The notes beneath the pieces were generated by a model. That model did no database searches. It was not told where the DNA came from and saw only the letters and a program-made list of their open reading frames with translations. Of a stretch of DNA of 64,000 nt, positions 1 to 9,394 are shown piece after piece. A program made the translations under genes and the position numbers. The DNA lies in contig MNCI01017906.1 in the NCBI GenBank assembly GCA_015680685.1, positions 207,246-271,245 on the forward strand, in the 5' to 3' direction. The DNA comes from Gnetum montanum. Taxonomy: Eukaryota > Streptophyta > Gnetopsida > Gnetales > Gnetaceae. Numbering within the stretch: position 1 is the first letter of the stretch; each line of letters starts with the position of its first letter.

Positions 1-113
1 CCAATTTAACATAAGGGATATCACTCACATCGTTGTGAGCTTAAAACGAACCTTAGGGTTAATCAGTTAATCAAGAACAAAATAAATAAACGGTGAAGTG
101 GCACACCATTAAA

Positions 114-3100
114 ATGGCTTCTTCTCACGAAATCAACTCACCTAAGGACAATACAGGAGAAAGTCAGCATCATACACATAACCGCAATCAACCATGTCCT
201 CAACAGGCTAAGGTCACATATACTCATCCCGATGAGTATGTGCCTGATTTTACCTTTGTTTTCCATCAAGATGAGCAACTGCGGTGGAGAGACATGCAAG
301 GTAACATTGTGTTACCCCCAGATCGCTCTGCTTCCAACATGCTTTTCTGTGCCTTGGTACGGTATGGCATGCAAGAGCTGATTACTGAATATGTTGCGGA
401 TGATTACACTCTGAGGGATTATCAACCCACAAAAGCCCAACGTATTCGGGATGCAAGGCAGGAGAGCCAACATTCACTGCTAAAGGGCAAGGTTCCCTAC
501 GTCATTAGTGAAATAGGAGAAGAGGAACCCCTCACGATGGGTTTCTTAGAAAATGATGTTCCTCCTCCTCACTCTAGTGAAGAGGTTAGGCATCAGGGCC
601 TTAGATCAACGATACATATTCCAGGCTCTGATCCCCGTGAGCACCAGCTGTTCACGGCAGGAACAATCACTCGCACTAATGACGGACTCGTTGATCGTCA
701 CAACGATCGGGGCCGAAGCAGCCGAAGAGAAGGCAAGAAACATCACCATGGTGATGGATCCCCTTCTTCTTCCCCTTCATCACATCATTCACCCTCTCCT
801 TCCACATCTGGGCGCAGCCACCATGAGCATAACGCGGAAAGTAAAGGTAGAAGAGATGAAATGCCTCGACAAGAAGGTCGAGAGGAGTTAGGACAAGGAC
901 AAGGACGTAGGGAGAATAGGGAACCACAACGTAGACATCACAGACGTCATGAAAGAGATGATCATGACGAACCCCTATTCGCAACCCGAAGTATGCTTGA
1001 CATTAGAGAGGCAGTTAGGATTCCCACAAGGCATTTGAAAGACAGTAGGATCAAGCGTTTGGATATAAATAATATCCCACGTTTTGAAGGGGGATACAAC
1101 GCTGATCCTCAACATCATTTACAGGCATTCCACGACGCCTGTGCCTTGCAGAACATAGACAATGAGTGGCAGAAACTCAAGTTGTTCCCAAGGACACTCA
1201 CTAAAGAAGCAGAAAGCTGGTACCGGTCCTTAGAACCGGAAACCATCAGGAGGTGGAGTACGATGCTCGAATTATTCAACAACAAATACCAAACGTACTC
1301 CAGAGTGTCCAACTTGCGTAAGCAGATCCAAGGCTGGAAACAAGGAGCTTATGAATCCTTGGATGCTGCCATGGCCCGTTACTACACATTGCTACATCGT
1401 TGCCCGGGCCATGGGTACGCTAAGCGGGATCAACTTCGCCACCTCGTGGATGGGCTACGAAATGAAACGAGAAGAACTCTTGGGACTTACGCCCAAGGGA
1501 GACTCTCCCAACTAAGAGCCCATGAAGTTGAAGTATTGTTGGAACAAGTAGCGCAAGAAGAGGGTGAGCTACGGAAAAGAGAAAGTGCGGAGGAATACAA
1601 CCGTGATCCCTCCCTTCGTAAGAAGGGAGTGAAATTCTGTGATGAGGAGGATGAGTCACCACTCGAAGAGTTGGTGAACAGGAAAACCGTGCCGATCCAA
1701 AAGTTAACAACGGAGGTATCGGCTAAGGTAGACCAAATGTGGGATTCCTTAGACTCACGAATAGAAACAGTTTTGAAAATCGTAGAAGAGTCTAAGGATG
1801 AGCAAAGTAGTGATAAAAGCAAAAACATGCGGAGAAACTTTAACCCTGCACATAACAAGGGTAAGGGAAAAATCTCTAACTCCGATGAGGCTGAAAATTC
1901 TGATTCAGACAATGACGGTGGATGTGAGGTCTGCTATTATGACCATCCTAAGGGATGTTGTCCAATCATCTCACATCTGCAGGAGTCTGGGGTGTATGCA
2001 TTAAATCCAAGACTTAATCAACGGCAAACACCCAGAAGGTTACCTTATCCACAAGGTAACCCGAGGCAGTTCCACCAACCCTTGACGTATTATCCAAGTG
2101 GAACACCTCCGCAGCCCATCGAGCAACATCAGCAGTGGCAATACCCACAGTCATGGGGGATGCCACAGCCAACACATCGATACCCTTACCGGCAGCCTGA
2201 TCCTTATGGTTATTATGTGCAGCAGCCAGTTTCTCCAGGTGACGCTATGAGTCACACTCCACGCCGTCACTACTACGCTCGGGAGTACTTCAGAAGGACT
2301 CCTTCTCCTCCGGGAGACATTCCACATTCTGTCCATCCTCTAACTCCACCCGCACCTTTTCCTCAAGTAGTTCCCATAACACCTCCTGCTCCAACAATGC
2401 AAGGGGAATTACCTACCCAACCGCAGCAACGTCACGCCGCGAGATCTGTAAATATTCAGAGTGTAAATATCCAACCGGACACTAGTTCTGGCGATAACTG
2501 TACAAAAAGGAGACCCTTTTTCAGAACTAGGAGCCCGGATAGGCTCTCGCAACAACAAGCGGACGGGTATATGTATAGGCCTCTAACTACTAACACTTCG
2601 GAGCACCCTTCAGTCCAAGGGAATGTAACGCATACGGTTATGCTAACACATACCGTAACTGACTGGATCAAGGTAGGCCACCTTCCCAGGAAACTAACTG
2701 ATCCTGGGAGTCCCTTTATTCATTTGCAGATCGCTGGGAATGCACCACATCGAGCTCTTCTTGACTCAGGTTCCGGAGTCAACTTAATTTCGCGAAAGAT
2801 GTATCACGCCTGGAACCTGCCCCAACTTAAGAAGAGCAACATCCAACTAGAGCTGGCAGACCAGTCCATCACTATTCCCTTGGGTTTGGTGGAGGACGTT
2901 ATTACCACTGTGTGTGGTTGGTCCTACCCAGCGGATTTCCTAGTGATCGATGTTAACAACAACGAAGGGGACTTCCCAATTATAATGGGAAGGGCATGGC
3001 TAAGCACAGTAGATGCATGCCTTAGGATCCGTGATCTTTCCTTGGAAATCTCCAAGATAAACATATGTGGAAAGATCGAGAAGAGGATAGTTCCATGCAT

Positions 3101-3458
3101 CACATACAGTGATTCATCGGGTGATGACACGGAGGAAATGTCTCCATGTCACAGGTGTGCCCAGGAAACTCTGCAACAAAGATGCCTGTATGTAGCAACC
3201 ACACAAGAAGTAGTAGACACCCCGTGGTTGACAGCTTCTCATAAGAGCAAACAAATATGCATGGAACGAACTGAGGCAACTCATGCCAACAACCGTGGCA
3301 TAGACACATTGGAACGTGAGCGTCGCCAACTTCCAACCCTGAATTTAAGATCATCAATTGGGAGAAGTTGGGCACTGCTTAGAAATTCAAATAGGCGCTC
3401 ACTACTTCGGATCTCTCCCTCACAACTCAGTCATGGGGGAGATGGCCACCTATGCTAA
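114..3458 (+). CDS. Gag-protease polyprotein of element A (1114 aa, intact)
   Basis: Structural Gag protein fused to a retroviral-type aspartic protease, expected to form cytoplasmic virus-like particles and process them. I take ATG 114 as the start: the frame opens upstream at a GTG (93), but the homologues in C, D and M begin with the same MxSSS-type sequence and the ATG context is AAAATGG. Order: conserved N-terminal region; His/Ser/Arg-rich low-complexity stretch (about residues 190-290); Gag core with FEGGYNADPQHHLQAFHDAC and WYRSLEPE; zinc-knuckle-like CEVCYYDHPKGCC (C604, C607, H611, C615/616); Pro/Gln-rich linker; protease with LLDSGSGVNLIS (catalytic D884). The last 25 or so residues are encoded by sequence that in element D follows integrase, so the C-terminus results from the pol deletion. 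Family assignment (Retrotrans_gag, gypsy aspartic protease) is by motif recognition. Confidence 0.92.
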   Translation: MASSHEINSPKDNTGESQHHTHNRNQPCPQQAKVTYTHPDEYVPDFTFVFHQDEQLRWRDMQGNIVLPPDRSASNMLFCALVRYGMQELITEYVADDYTLRDYQPTKAQRIRDARQESQHSLLKGKVPYVISEIGEEEPLTMGFLENDVPPPHSSEEVRHQGLRSTIHIPGSDPREHQLFTAGTITRTNDGLVDRHNDRGRSSRREGKKHHHGDGSPSSSPSSHHSPSPSTSGRSHHEHNAESKGRRDEMPRQEGREELGQGQGRRENREPQRRHHRRHERDDHDEPLFATRSMLDIREAVRIPTRHLKDSRIKRLDINNIPRFEGGYNADPQHHLQAFHDACALQNIDNEWQKLKLFPRTLTKEAESWYRSLEPETIRRWSTMLELFNNKYQTYSRVSNLRKQIQGWKQGAYESLDAAMARYYTLLHRCPGHGYAKRDQLRHLVDGLRNETRRTLGTYAQGRLSQLRAHEVEVLLEQVAQEEGELRKRESAEEYNRDPSLRKKGVKFCDEEDESPLEELVNRKTVPIQKLTTEVSAKVDQMWDSLDSRIETVLKIVEESKDEQSSDKSKNMRRNFNPAHNKGKGKISNSDEAENSDSDNDGGCEVCYYDHPKGCCPIISHLQESGVYALNPRLNQRQTPRRLPYPQGNPRQFHQPLTYYPSGTPPQPIEQHQQWQYPQSWGMPQPTHRYPYRQPDPYGYYVQQPVSPGDAMSHTPRRHYYAREYFRRTPSPPGDIPHSVHPLTPPAPFPQVVPITPPAPTMQGELPTQPQQRHAARSVNIQSVNIQPDTSSGDNCTKRRPFFRTRSPDRLSQQQADGYMYRPLTTNTSEHPSVQGNVTHTVMLTHTVTDWIKVGHLPRKLTDPGSPFIHLQIAGNAPHRALLDSGSGVNLISRKMYHAWNLPQLKKSNIQLELADQSITIPLGLVEDVITTVCGWSYPADFLVIDVNNNEGDFPIIMGRAWLSTVDACLRIRDLSLEISKINICGKIEKRIVPCITYSDSSGDDTEEMSPCHRCAQETLQQRCLYVATTQEVVDTPWLTASHKSKQICMERTEATHANNRGIDTLERERRQLPTLNLRSSIGRSWALLRNSNRRSLLRISPSQLSHGGDGHLC

Positions 3459-5043
3459 TCATATGGGGCCCTCAGTTCTTTTTCAGTTTTTGTTTTACAC
3501 GTTTTTGTTTTACAACGTTTTTGTTTTTCACATTTTTGTTTTACAATTTCTTTAACTTTTCTAATTTTTGTTTTACAAATTTCTTTAACTTTTCTTGTTT
3601 TTGTTTTACAACATCGTTATATTTTTCTATCTTTTTGTGTGTGTGTGTGTGTGTGTCATCCATCATGTAAATTCGTCACCCAATAAGTGTTCGGGCCGAT
3701 GGGATGAACTGTTTTTCATTAATTGCTAATGTTTGGTTTTTACCTTTAAGTTACATTGTTGATACTAAGGTATGTTCTTTTGATATGGCAGGCAATGAGA
3801 TCACTTCATCCATCCATCCATCAAGTCTATGGTTTCCCTTGGCTTGGAAATGTACAGTTCCCTTCCAATAAGAACTTTAACGAACCGGTGACTGGGCATT
3901 TCTCAAACTAAGGACGGACTCAAGGATTTGAAACGGGTGTGACTTCAAGGGAACTTGGTGCTCTTGTGTTGGTCTTTCACTTGGGTGCTTGGATGTTTTC
4001 TTCTTGGGTTTTCTTACCGTTCCGATGTAACCCAATAATCGGAAGCTGAGACAATAAAAATAAAGAAGTCTTTGCATGGTGTGGTCCCCACGCATAAAAA
4101 CACAAAACAAAAAAAGAAGAAGACAAAATGAAAAAAAAATGGAAAAAAAAAAAAAAAAGTGAAAAAGCTAAAAAGCTAAAAGTGAGGATTCAAAGCACAC
4201 CCCTTAGACGGAATAAATTTGGGCTGCAAGCACTGGTTATGGAACCAAAGTGTTCCCTCTAACTAAGGCCCTTCTCGCTTCCCATTCTCTCTGTTGTTTC
4301 GTCGGAATGGTGGTGGCTTCTCGAAGTTGCATCCTTGTTACCCAAGTGGATGATTTAACCAACTGCATTGATGCGAAGTCACTGGAAGTGGTTGGTTTGA
4401 GCCCAGAGTTGGAATGAGATTCGCCAAGTCACATTAATCATGTAACACACAAGGGGCTGTACACCACCTTGTTCTTGGGATTCCATTCCACTTCTCTTCT
4501 TCCCATCCTTCTCTCCATTGTTCACCTCATTGCCGGTTGTATCATTGTATATACTTTAGTTGATGCTTTGTTTTCTTTTTGGTAAATTCTTCCGGTTAAG
4601 ACTTTAACTCTTGTTTCCAAAGGACATTCCCCGAGCCTACGGACTCTTTGAATGTGGGATTGTCAGGGCATTAAGGGCATGAGCCTGCTTTGGGGAGGAC
4701 CCACTGACATTCCTATTTGGAACATTAGTTAACTTCTTTTCCTTAACGTTTTGCAATTAATTAACATTTTTGTTCATTTCCATCATGACATCCTTTTTAT
4801 CGATGCCATAGTTGTCCCTTTTTACCTATCATTCCTATTCCTTTTCTCTCTCCATTCTAACGCTACCGGAGGTTCGCGATTAGTCATGGGGGTACGGGGC
4901 CTGATTTTTCGATTTTTATCCTAAGCCCCGGATTTTTTCGTTTTTCTTCCTTACCCCTATACCTTCGGTAGTCATCATCTATATTTTCCCAGATCCATAT
5001 CAGCCATACCACACCTTAGCCAGTGAGCCTAAACCGAAGCAAG

Positions 5044-5103
5044 GTATGCTTTACTTAATGATTCAATTACCCTTGCTAATATATGATGGTGTTGTGTGTG
5101 CAG
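5044..5103 (+). other. Intron-like GT-AG segment conserved in A, C and D
   Basis: 60 bases bounded by AAG|GTATGC and TGTGTGTGCAG|ATGG, with CTTGCTAAT as a possible branch site. The same boundaries and length occur in C (45063-45122, 60 bp) and D (56091-56151, 61 bp). Joining the flanks gives a short frame WQSYNNGMDLEQTLGM, with conservative changes in C and D. 60 bp is at the lower limit for plant introns. Splicing is inference. Confidence 0.35.
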
Positions 5104-5472
5104 ATGGCAATCATACAACAACGGAATGGATCTGGAGCAGACACTTGGAATGGAGCAGCGCTGAAGCAGCATGCAAGGAGTGGAATTGATAATGCGCTTA
5201 CAGATGGACAACGAAAGGCGCAATCTAGGCGTTGGCAGCAACAAGACTCTTCTTCTTTCTTCTCTTCTATTCTCTCTCCTCTTTTCTCTCAGCTGCCAAC
5301 TGTGGCCTGATGTCATTGTAATAAGGTGTTCACCCATGTTGTCATGAACACCAGTTTTTGTCAAGTCTTGTAATAAAGACCGTTCACATGTCATCCCATT
5401 AGTTCCATTTTCCCTAATAATCCCATACCTACCTGATATCATTGTAAGGAACTCGAGGACGAGTTTTCATTC

Positions 5473-5485
5473 AGTCATGGGGGTA
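5473..5485 (+). promoter_or_regulatory. Polypurine-tract-like plus-strand primer site of element A
   Basis: AGTCATGGGGGTA lies directly before the TGATGAG start of the 3' LTR, the expected position of the plus-strand DNA primer. The same sequence abuts the 3' LTRs of C and D and, reverse-complemented, of M. It is not a pure purine run; the G5 block is the likely core. Confidence 0.75.
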
Positions 5486-5510
5486 TGATGAGACGCGGTT
5501 TACACTAGGC

Positions 5511-5587
5511 CGCGATATCGCGTACGCGATATCGCGGCCGACGCGATATCGCGTCTTCTCCTGCGATATCGCGTACGCGATATCGCG
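5511..5587 (+). promoter_or_regulatory. U3 array of CGCGATATCGCG palindromes
   Basis: Five copies of (C)GCGATATCGCG at 5511-5522, 5525-5536, 5542-5553, 5563-5573 and 5576-5587, each a palindrome. Copies 1 and 2 joined by TA form one perfect 26-bp palindrome; copies 4 and 5 are arranged likewise. The array ends 15 bp before the TATA box, the position of enhancer or operator sites in an LTR promoter. Decayed versions (GATATC cores with CG changed to TG/CA) lie at the same place in the other LTRs. Confidence 0.7.
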
Positions 5588-5602
5588 TCCCGCCGCCATA
5601 TC

Positions 5603-5610
5603 TATAAATA
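5603..5610 (+). promoter_or_regulatory. TATA box of A-type LTR
   Basis: TATAAATA within CTATAAATAAGAGG, conserved at the same position in F (about 13030), C (about 39505 and 45560), D (about 47545 and 56605) and, reverse-complemented, M, E and G. Transcription would start about 30 bp downstream. Confidence 0.75.
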
Positions 5611-5851
5611 AGAGGCGGCACTCCCTTCATTTCCCAATCCTGGCTAGTGTAGCGAAGCTCTGGCAGATTGATCACTCCAGAGTTAGAATTTTTCCCCATG
5701 TGCCCGCAGTAGGAGTCCTAGAGTGAACGGCTCTTTATTCGAGCAGCTTGTAACCTGAACCCAAGTTGTGTACGGCAATAAAGACGAACTTGTTTGGATA
5801 AACCTTGCAGCACGTGGTTTCATTTATTGCTTTATTTCCTGCTTTCCTAGT

Positions 5852-6275
5852 GCGTTCAAGTACGACTTGATTACGAGCGTCTACGGACGTGTACGGCTAG
5901 TCAAGGAATCGGCTGCTTGACGCAATGCATGAGTACGACTCAATTACGAGCATTGGATGCTTGGTAACCCAGTAGCGTATTCCAGGATTCTGCGCTTGGT
6001 AACTCCCGGGTCTGATGTGTACGGCTAGTTGAGGAATCGGCTGCTCATTGCTAGGCTAGATCGTGTGATAAGTACGACTTAGTTACGAGCACCCACGGGT
6101 GTGTACGGCTGGCTAAGGAATCGGCTGCTTATCACACGTAGGCTAAATAGGTGCCTCAGTACGACCACTTCGAGCACTTGCGTTACGTGTGGCGATCCCA
6201 GTAACGATTAGCGTTTGGTAAGCTGCAGTTGCATAGTTCAGGGTGTGTCCGGCAAGTGGGAACGGATGCTGACGC
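5852..6275 (+). promoter_or_regulatory. Four covarying stem modules in the U5/leader of A-type LTR
   Basis: Each module reads: outer arm, TACGA, inner arm, (TTA)CGAGC, variable loop, GTGTacGGC, inner arm complement, GGAATCGGCTG-like, outer arm complement. Inner arms: CTTGA/TCAAG (5866-5870/5901-5905), CTCAA/TTGAG (5939-5943/6029-6033), CTTAG/CTAAG (6078-6082/6113-6117), CCACTT/AAGTGG (6165-6170/6254-6259). Outer arms include GTGTGATAAG/CTTATCACAC (6063-6072/6128-6137). Modules 1 and 3 add apical hairpins CGTC-TACG-GACG (5878-5889) and CACC-CACG-GGTG (6090-6101). Arms differ between modules but stay complementary. Function (leader RNA structure, packaging, dimerisation, translation) is unknown. 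Confidence 0.7.
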
Positions 6276-6554
6276 TAGTTAAATTAGACTTAGATCTTAG
6301 TTAGAGTTAGTTTAGTTTTCTCAACCCTTCTCCTGATAGCATAGAAGAAAGCCGAAAATACCAAAAAAATCATATACCTCAGACTTGCTTAACCATACAC
6401 CGTGACACATACAAGCAAGCCTGGGAAGACAACGAATGATTAACCCCAAGTGTTTCTTGTGGTGTTAAGGCATTTAGTCTGCGGAGTTCGACCGGATCGC
6501 GCGTGCACGCTCGTATTCGTATGGTGGAGTGTAGGGGTACCTCGCCACTCATCA

Positions 6555-8739
6555 ATCCCTATACATTTATTATTGAAATTTCCTCTACATACGTCATCAT
6601 GGTACATTCTAAGTATAAACTTTTATTTCCATTCTAGAACACATTAATGAGTAATATTATCTATATTAATTTTATATAGATAGGATTCACTCCAAATATA
6701 CCTATCCTACCCCTTAATAATCTTTGCTTTTCATTACCATCCAAGTGAGCTAGAGTTTTTAGAGTTATCACATAGTTTGTAATATCAACATACCATGGTT
6801 CTTTTTGTTATAAATGGAAAATATGTTTATTCAGAAATTTATCATTAAGGAAGTTTGGATTCTAAATAGAAGAAAAAAATCATACCTAGATTTGCAACTT
6901 GGTATTCCTGCAGAAATATTCTTTTTATTCCTACAAGAACACCTCCACGAACTAAGTGTTGAGATGCTTAGCACATAGTCATAAATGATCTTCAAATCGA
7001 TGTAACCCTCAATAAATCAATGATTATAAAATGAAGGGGCACAAATCCTTCAATCAAATATGGACTTAGCCTACAGCACATAAACCAAGAACAACAAGAA
7101 ATGATGAAAAAGTGAGGTTTTTTATGTTAAAATGGCTAAGTGTAAAATTATGGAAAAAATGACTAAGTATGGATTATTGAAAAATAATCTAAGTGTAGAA
7201 TAAGTTGTAAACATTGAAATAAAAATGAAGTATACAGTATAGATAAAGAACATATAATATTTGAACTGTAGTTTTAATATGAAGGAAGTTCTAATGTGAG
7301 CTAAGTTTTGACATGAGAGAATGGCTAAGCATTGAAAATTGACTAAGTGTGAAACATTAAAAACTCTATAATTTTGACATGATGAGAAAATAATGTAGCA
7401 AATGAGAGAGAGAGAAAATTAGCCCAGCATCAAATGTGCATAAGCAATCATAAAAAAGAGAGATTTTGTCGATGTGGGGAAGATCATAGATGTTGTATTG
7501 ATTAAAAAATAAACATTAGAGCATTCACCTCCTATGGAGGGTCAAATTACAACTCTATAAAAGAAAGAGAAAAAAATGTAAATGTGATGGAACTCATAAA
7601 ATAAACTTAGATCTAGAGTAAAATATTGATTTGGATGATGAAATTGAGCCTCTAGAGGGTCAAGCAATAAATGTAGGAGCTGTAGGTGCAATCTAGAGTC
7701 AATCCCATGCCAAAATAGGGTTGTTTCAACCAAGATTCCTGCTATTAATGCAAGAGCTAAAAAACTTTCTTTGGAAAGTGATGTTTAAGGTGAAAAAGGT
7801 GTTGAAGGTAGCCAAGGAGCATGCAAGTGCGGTAGTGGTGGTAGGCACACATGCTCTTAATCTCTTGAAATCTAACTAATGCTCTCAAAACTCAAAAGAT
7901 CTCCTCCAATCTCTCCAGATCCAACCTTTACTAAATCTCCAAAAATCCAACCATCTAACTAAAAGATTCAGTCCTAAACTTGTGTTTCAAGCTTGTATTA
8001 TAGGCTTGGAGTTGTCAAGTTTAATTTAGTATTGCTAAAACCAAACTTGGAATTTTAGCAAGTTGTCTAAAATTGATACAAGTTTGAAAATAGCAAGTTT
8101 GACCTTTGGCTTCAATGTCCTACATCATTTTTGCTTTTGATGTTGATTTTAACTTTTGATGTCTAACATTAGTTTGCTCTTTGACGTTTCACATCAATGT
8201 TTCTTTTGATGTCCAATGTTGTTTCACACTTAGAAAAAATTTGATGTTGTGTCAAACATACTTAGAAAAATTTTGACACTCTATTAATAACACTTAGAAA
8301 AATTTTAATCATTTTTGGGATTTTTTCAAAGTTGTTAGAATTGATGTCAAAAAGTTGGGATATGACCTTGAATGATCCATGCAAGCCTTCGAAGGCCATA
8401 AATGTAGCTTGAAAGGTTGCTTTTGGGGCATTATGACTTGTGATATAGAAAGAAACACAATTTGACATTCCGTCACTTCCAACACTTTAGAGAAATTTTG
8501 ACATTAGAGCTCCAATACTTACAAAAATTTTGATGCCATATTTTTTTAAAGATCATAGAAGAAAATTGAGTTCATAAGTTGGATTATGAACCTAGATGAT
8601 TCTCGATAGCTTCCAAAAGTTGAGAATGTGCCTTATGATGATTTATTTGGGGGATTTGATGCTCAAATGTTTATGGAAAGACTTTGAAACCACAATTACT
8701 TTTGATTCAAAATGAAACAAAAAGGTGGGTACAACATTG
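6555..8739. other. AT-rich region without recognisable genes
   Basis: No frame resembles a known protein. Short degenerate repeats are present: three copies of ACTTAGAAAAA(T)TTTGA-like sequence around 8228-8312, several CTAAGTGTGRAA-like pieces around 7130-7360, and a stretch rich in TTTGATGTC-like words (8110-8270). It could be old non-coding retroelement sequence. Confidence 0.5.
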
Positions 8740-9240
8740 CCCCCACTTGATGGATGGGGACATGACTAAATCCTATACTCAAGATGGTTGAAAGGATGTC
8801 ATTTATGATATTTACACCCTATCCCACTCATACCCTTAACACACCCTTACCAGAATAAAACAAGTTGCTCAGTTCTCACTAAACATGTTGTTATGAGGAA
8901 AGGGAGTTAGAGGAAGAATTAAAAAGTGAAAGAGGAGAGATCAAAAATAAACTTGCAAAATTGAAAAAATAATAAAATTGGGGAAATAAATGATGGACAT
9001 TGCGTATACACCCAAAATGAGATGCTATGCCATAGAAGGGGGACATGCCTAAATCCCATGCTCTAATAATTACAAATGCTTTATACATTTAATTTTCCTC
9101 CCTATGCCACTCAAACTCAATACACCCTCACATGGAGTTGAGAATGGCAGAATTCTTATTATTCATTGCATAAGGTAGATTGCTAATCAATATCCTCACC
9201 ATAGTGTGCTATAGAGGAAAATTAGTAGAATGGGATACAA
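8740..9240. repeat. Diverged tandem duplication, unit about 285 bp
   Basis: The segment starting GGGGACATGACTAAATCC near 8756 recurs as GGGGACATGCCTAAATCC near 9042. Both are followed by matching words in the same order (CCTATCCCACTCA / CCTATGCCACTCA, then ACACACCCTTACC / ATACACCCTCACA). The copies are strongly diverged. No coding content seen. Confidence 0.45.
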
Positions 9241-9394
9241 AGGGATTGGGAGAGATAAATGAAACTTGATGAAGGAGATAGAAGAAAAATAGTAGAAAAT
9301 AGAGAGAAAGAGAGAGGAAAGGTTAGATAGGAATGGGAAGCAAAAATAGTACATTAAAATGTATATGATATAGGAGAAGAGTTAGAGAAAACTT

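Larger units (their letters stand above)
3459..5485 (+). other. Non-coding 3' region of element A
   Basis: No credible protein. It begins with a T-rich tract of repeated TTTTGTTTTACAA-like units (about 3478-3630) and a (GT)n run (about 3638-3655). It is collinear with the 3' regions of C (43621-45493) and D (54505-56534), so it is an inherited part of the element, not a host insertion. It holds an internal copy of AGTCATGGGGG (4882-4892), a poly-A run (4130-4160) and a conserved intron-like segment (5044-5103). Confidence 0.75.
1..6554 (+). mobile_element. Element A: pol-less Ty3/gypsy LTR retrotransposon (5' end outside window)
   Basis: The window opens in the 5' leader; the first 113 bases match the leader of element C just after its primer site. 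An intact gag-protease ORF (114-3458), a 2-kb non-coding 3' region, a CATGGGGGTA tract and a 3' LTR ending at 6554 follow. Reverse transcriptase, RNase H and integrase are absent: the sequence passes from the protease downstream region straight to the segment that follows integrase in element D. This makes it a non-autonomous member that would need enzymes in trans. The intact ORF and CpG-rich LTR suggest a recent insertion. The 5' LTR and 5' target duplication are off-window, so its age cannot be read here. Confidence 0.9.
5486..6554 (+). repeat. 3' LTR of element A (1069 bp)
   Basis: Begins TGATGAG and ends CTCATCA, a perfect 7-bp terminal inverted repeat. U3 holds five CGATATCG palindromes (5511-5587) and a TATA box (5603-5610). 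AATAAA at 5777-5782 is a plausible polyadenylation signal, placing R at roughly 5635-5805. The remaining 750 bp (U5) contain four structured modules (5852-6275). The last 35 or so bases are nearly identical in every subfamily in the window. Solo LTRs F (12948-13992) and G (62123-63009) are the same type. Confidence 0.92.

Noticed and set aside
553-3375. Open frames on both strands overlapping the A gag-protease gene
   Set aside because: They lie in other frames of a long, domain-bearing gene; their composition reflects its repetitive Ser/His and Pro/Gln regions and none shows its own domain.
3452-3670. 72-codon Phe/Cys-rich frame
   Set aside because: Produced by the T-rich TTTTGTTTTACAA repeat tract shared by A, C and D; low complexity and not conserved as protein.
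4820-5300. Envelope-like gene in the 3' region of A, C and D
   Set aside because: No signal peptide, transmembrane segment or long frame; only the short intron-flanked peptide is conserved.
5511-5587. CRISPR-like or satellite array
   Set aside because: Spacers are 2-10 bp and irregular, units are self-complementary, and the array sits at a fixed place in each LTR promoter; it is a U3 regulatory array.
5486-6554. CpG island of a host promoter
   Set aside because: The CG-rich stretch is inside an LTR with clear termini and recurs in other copies.
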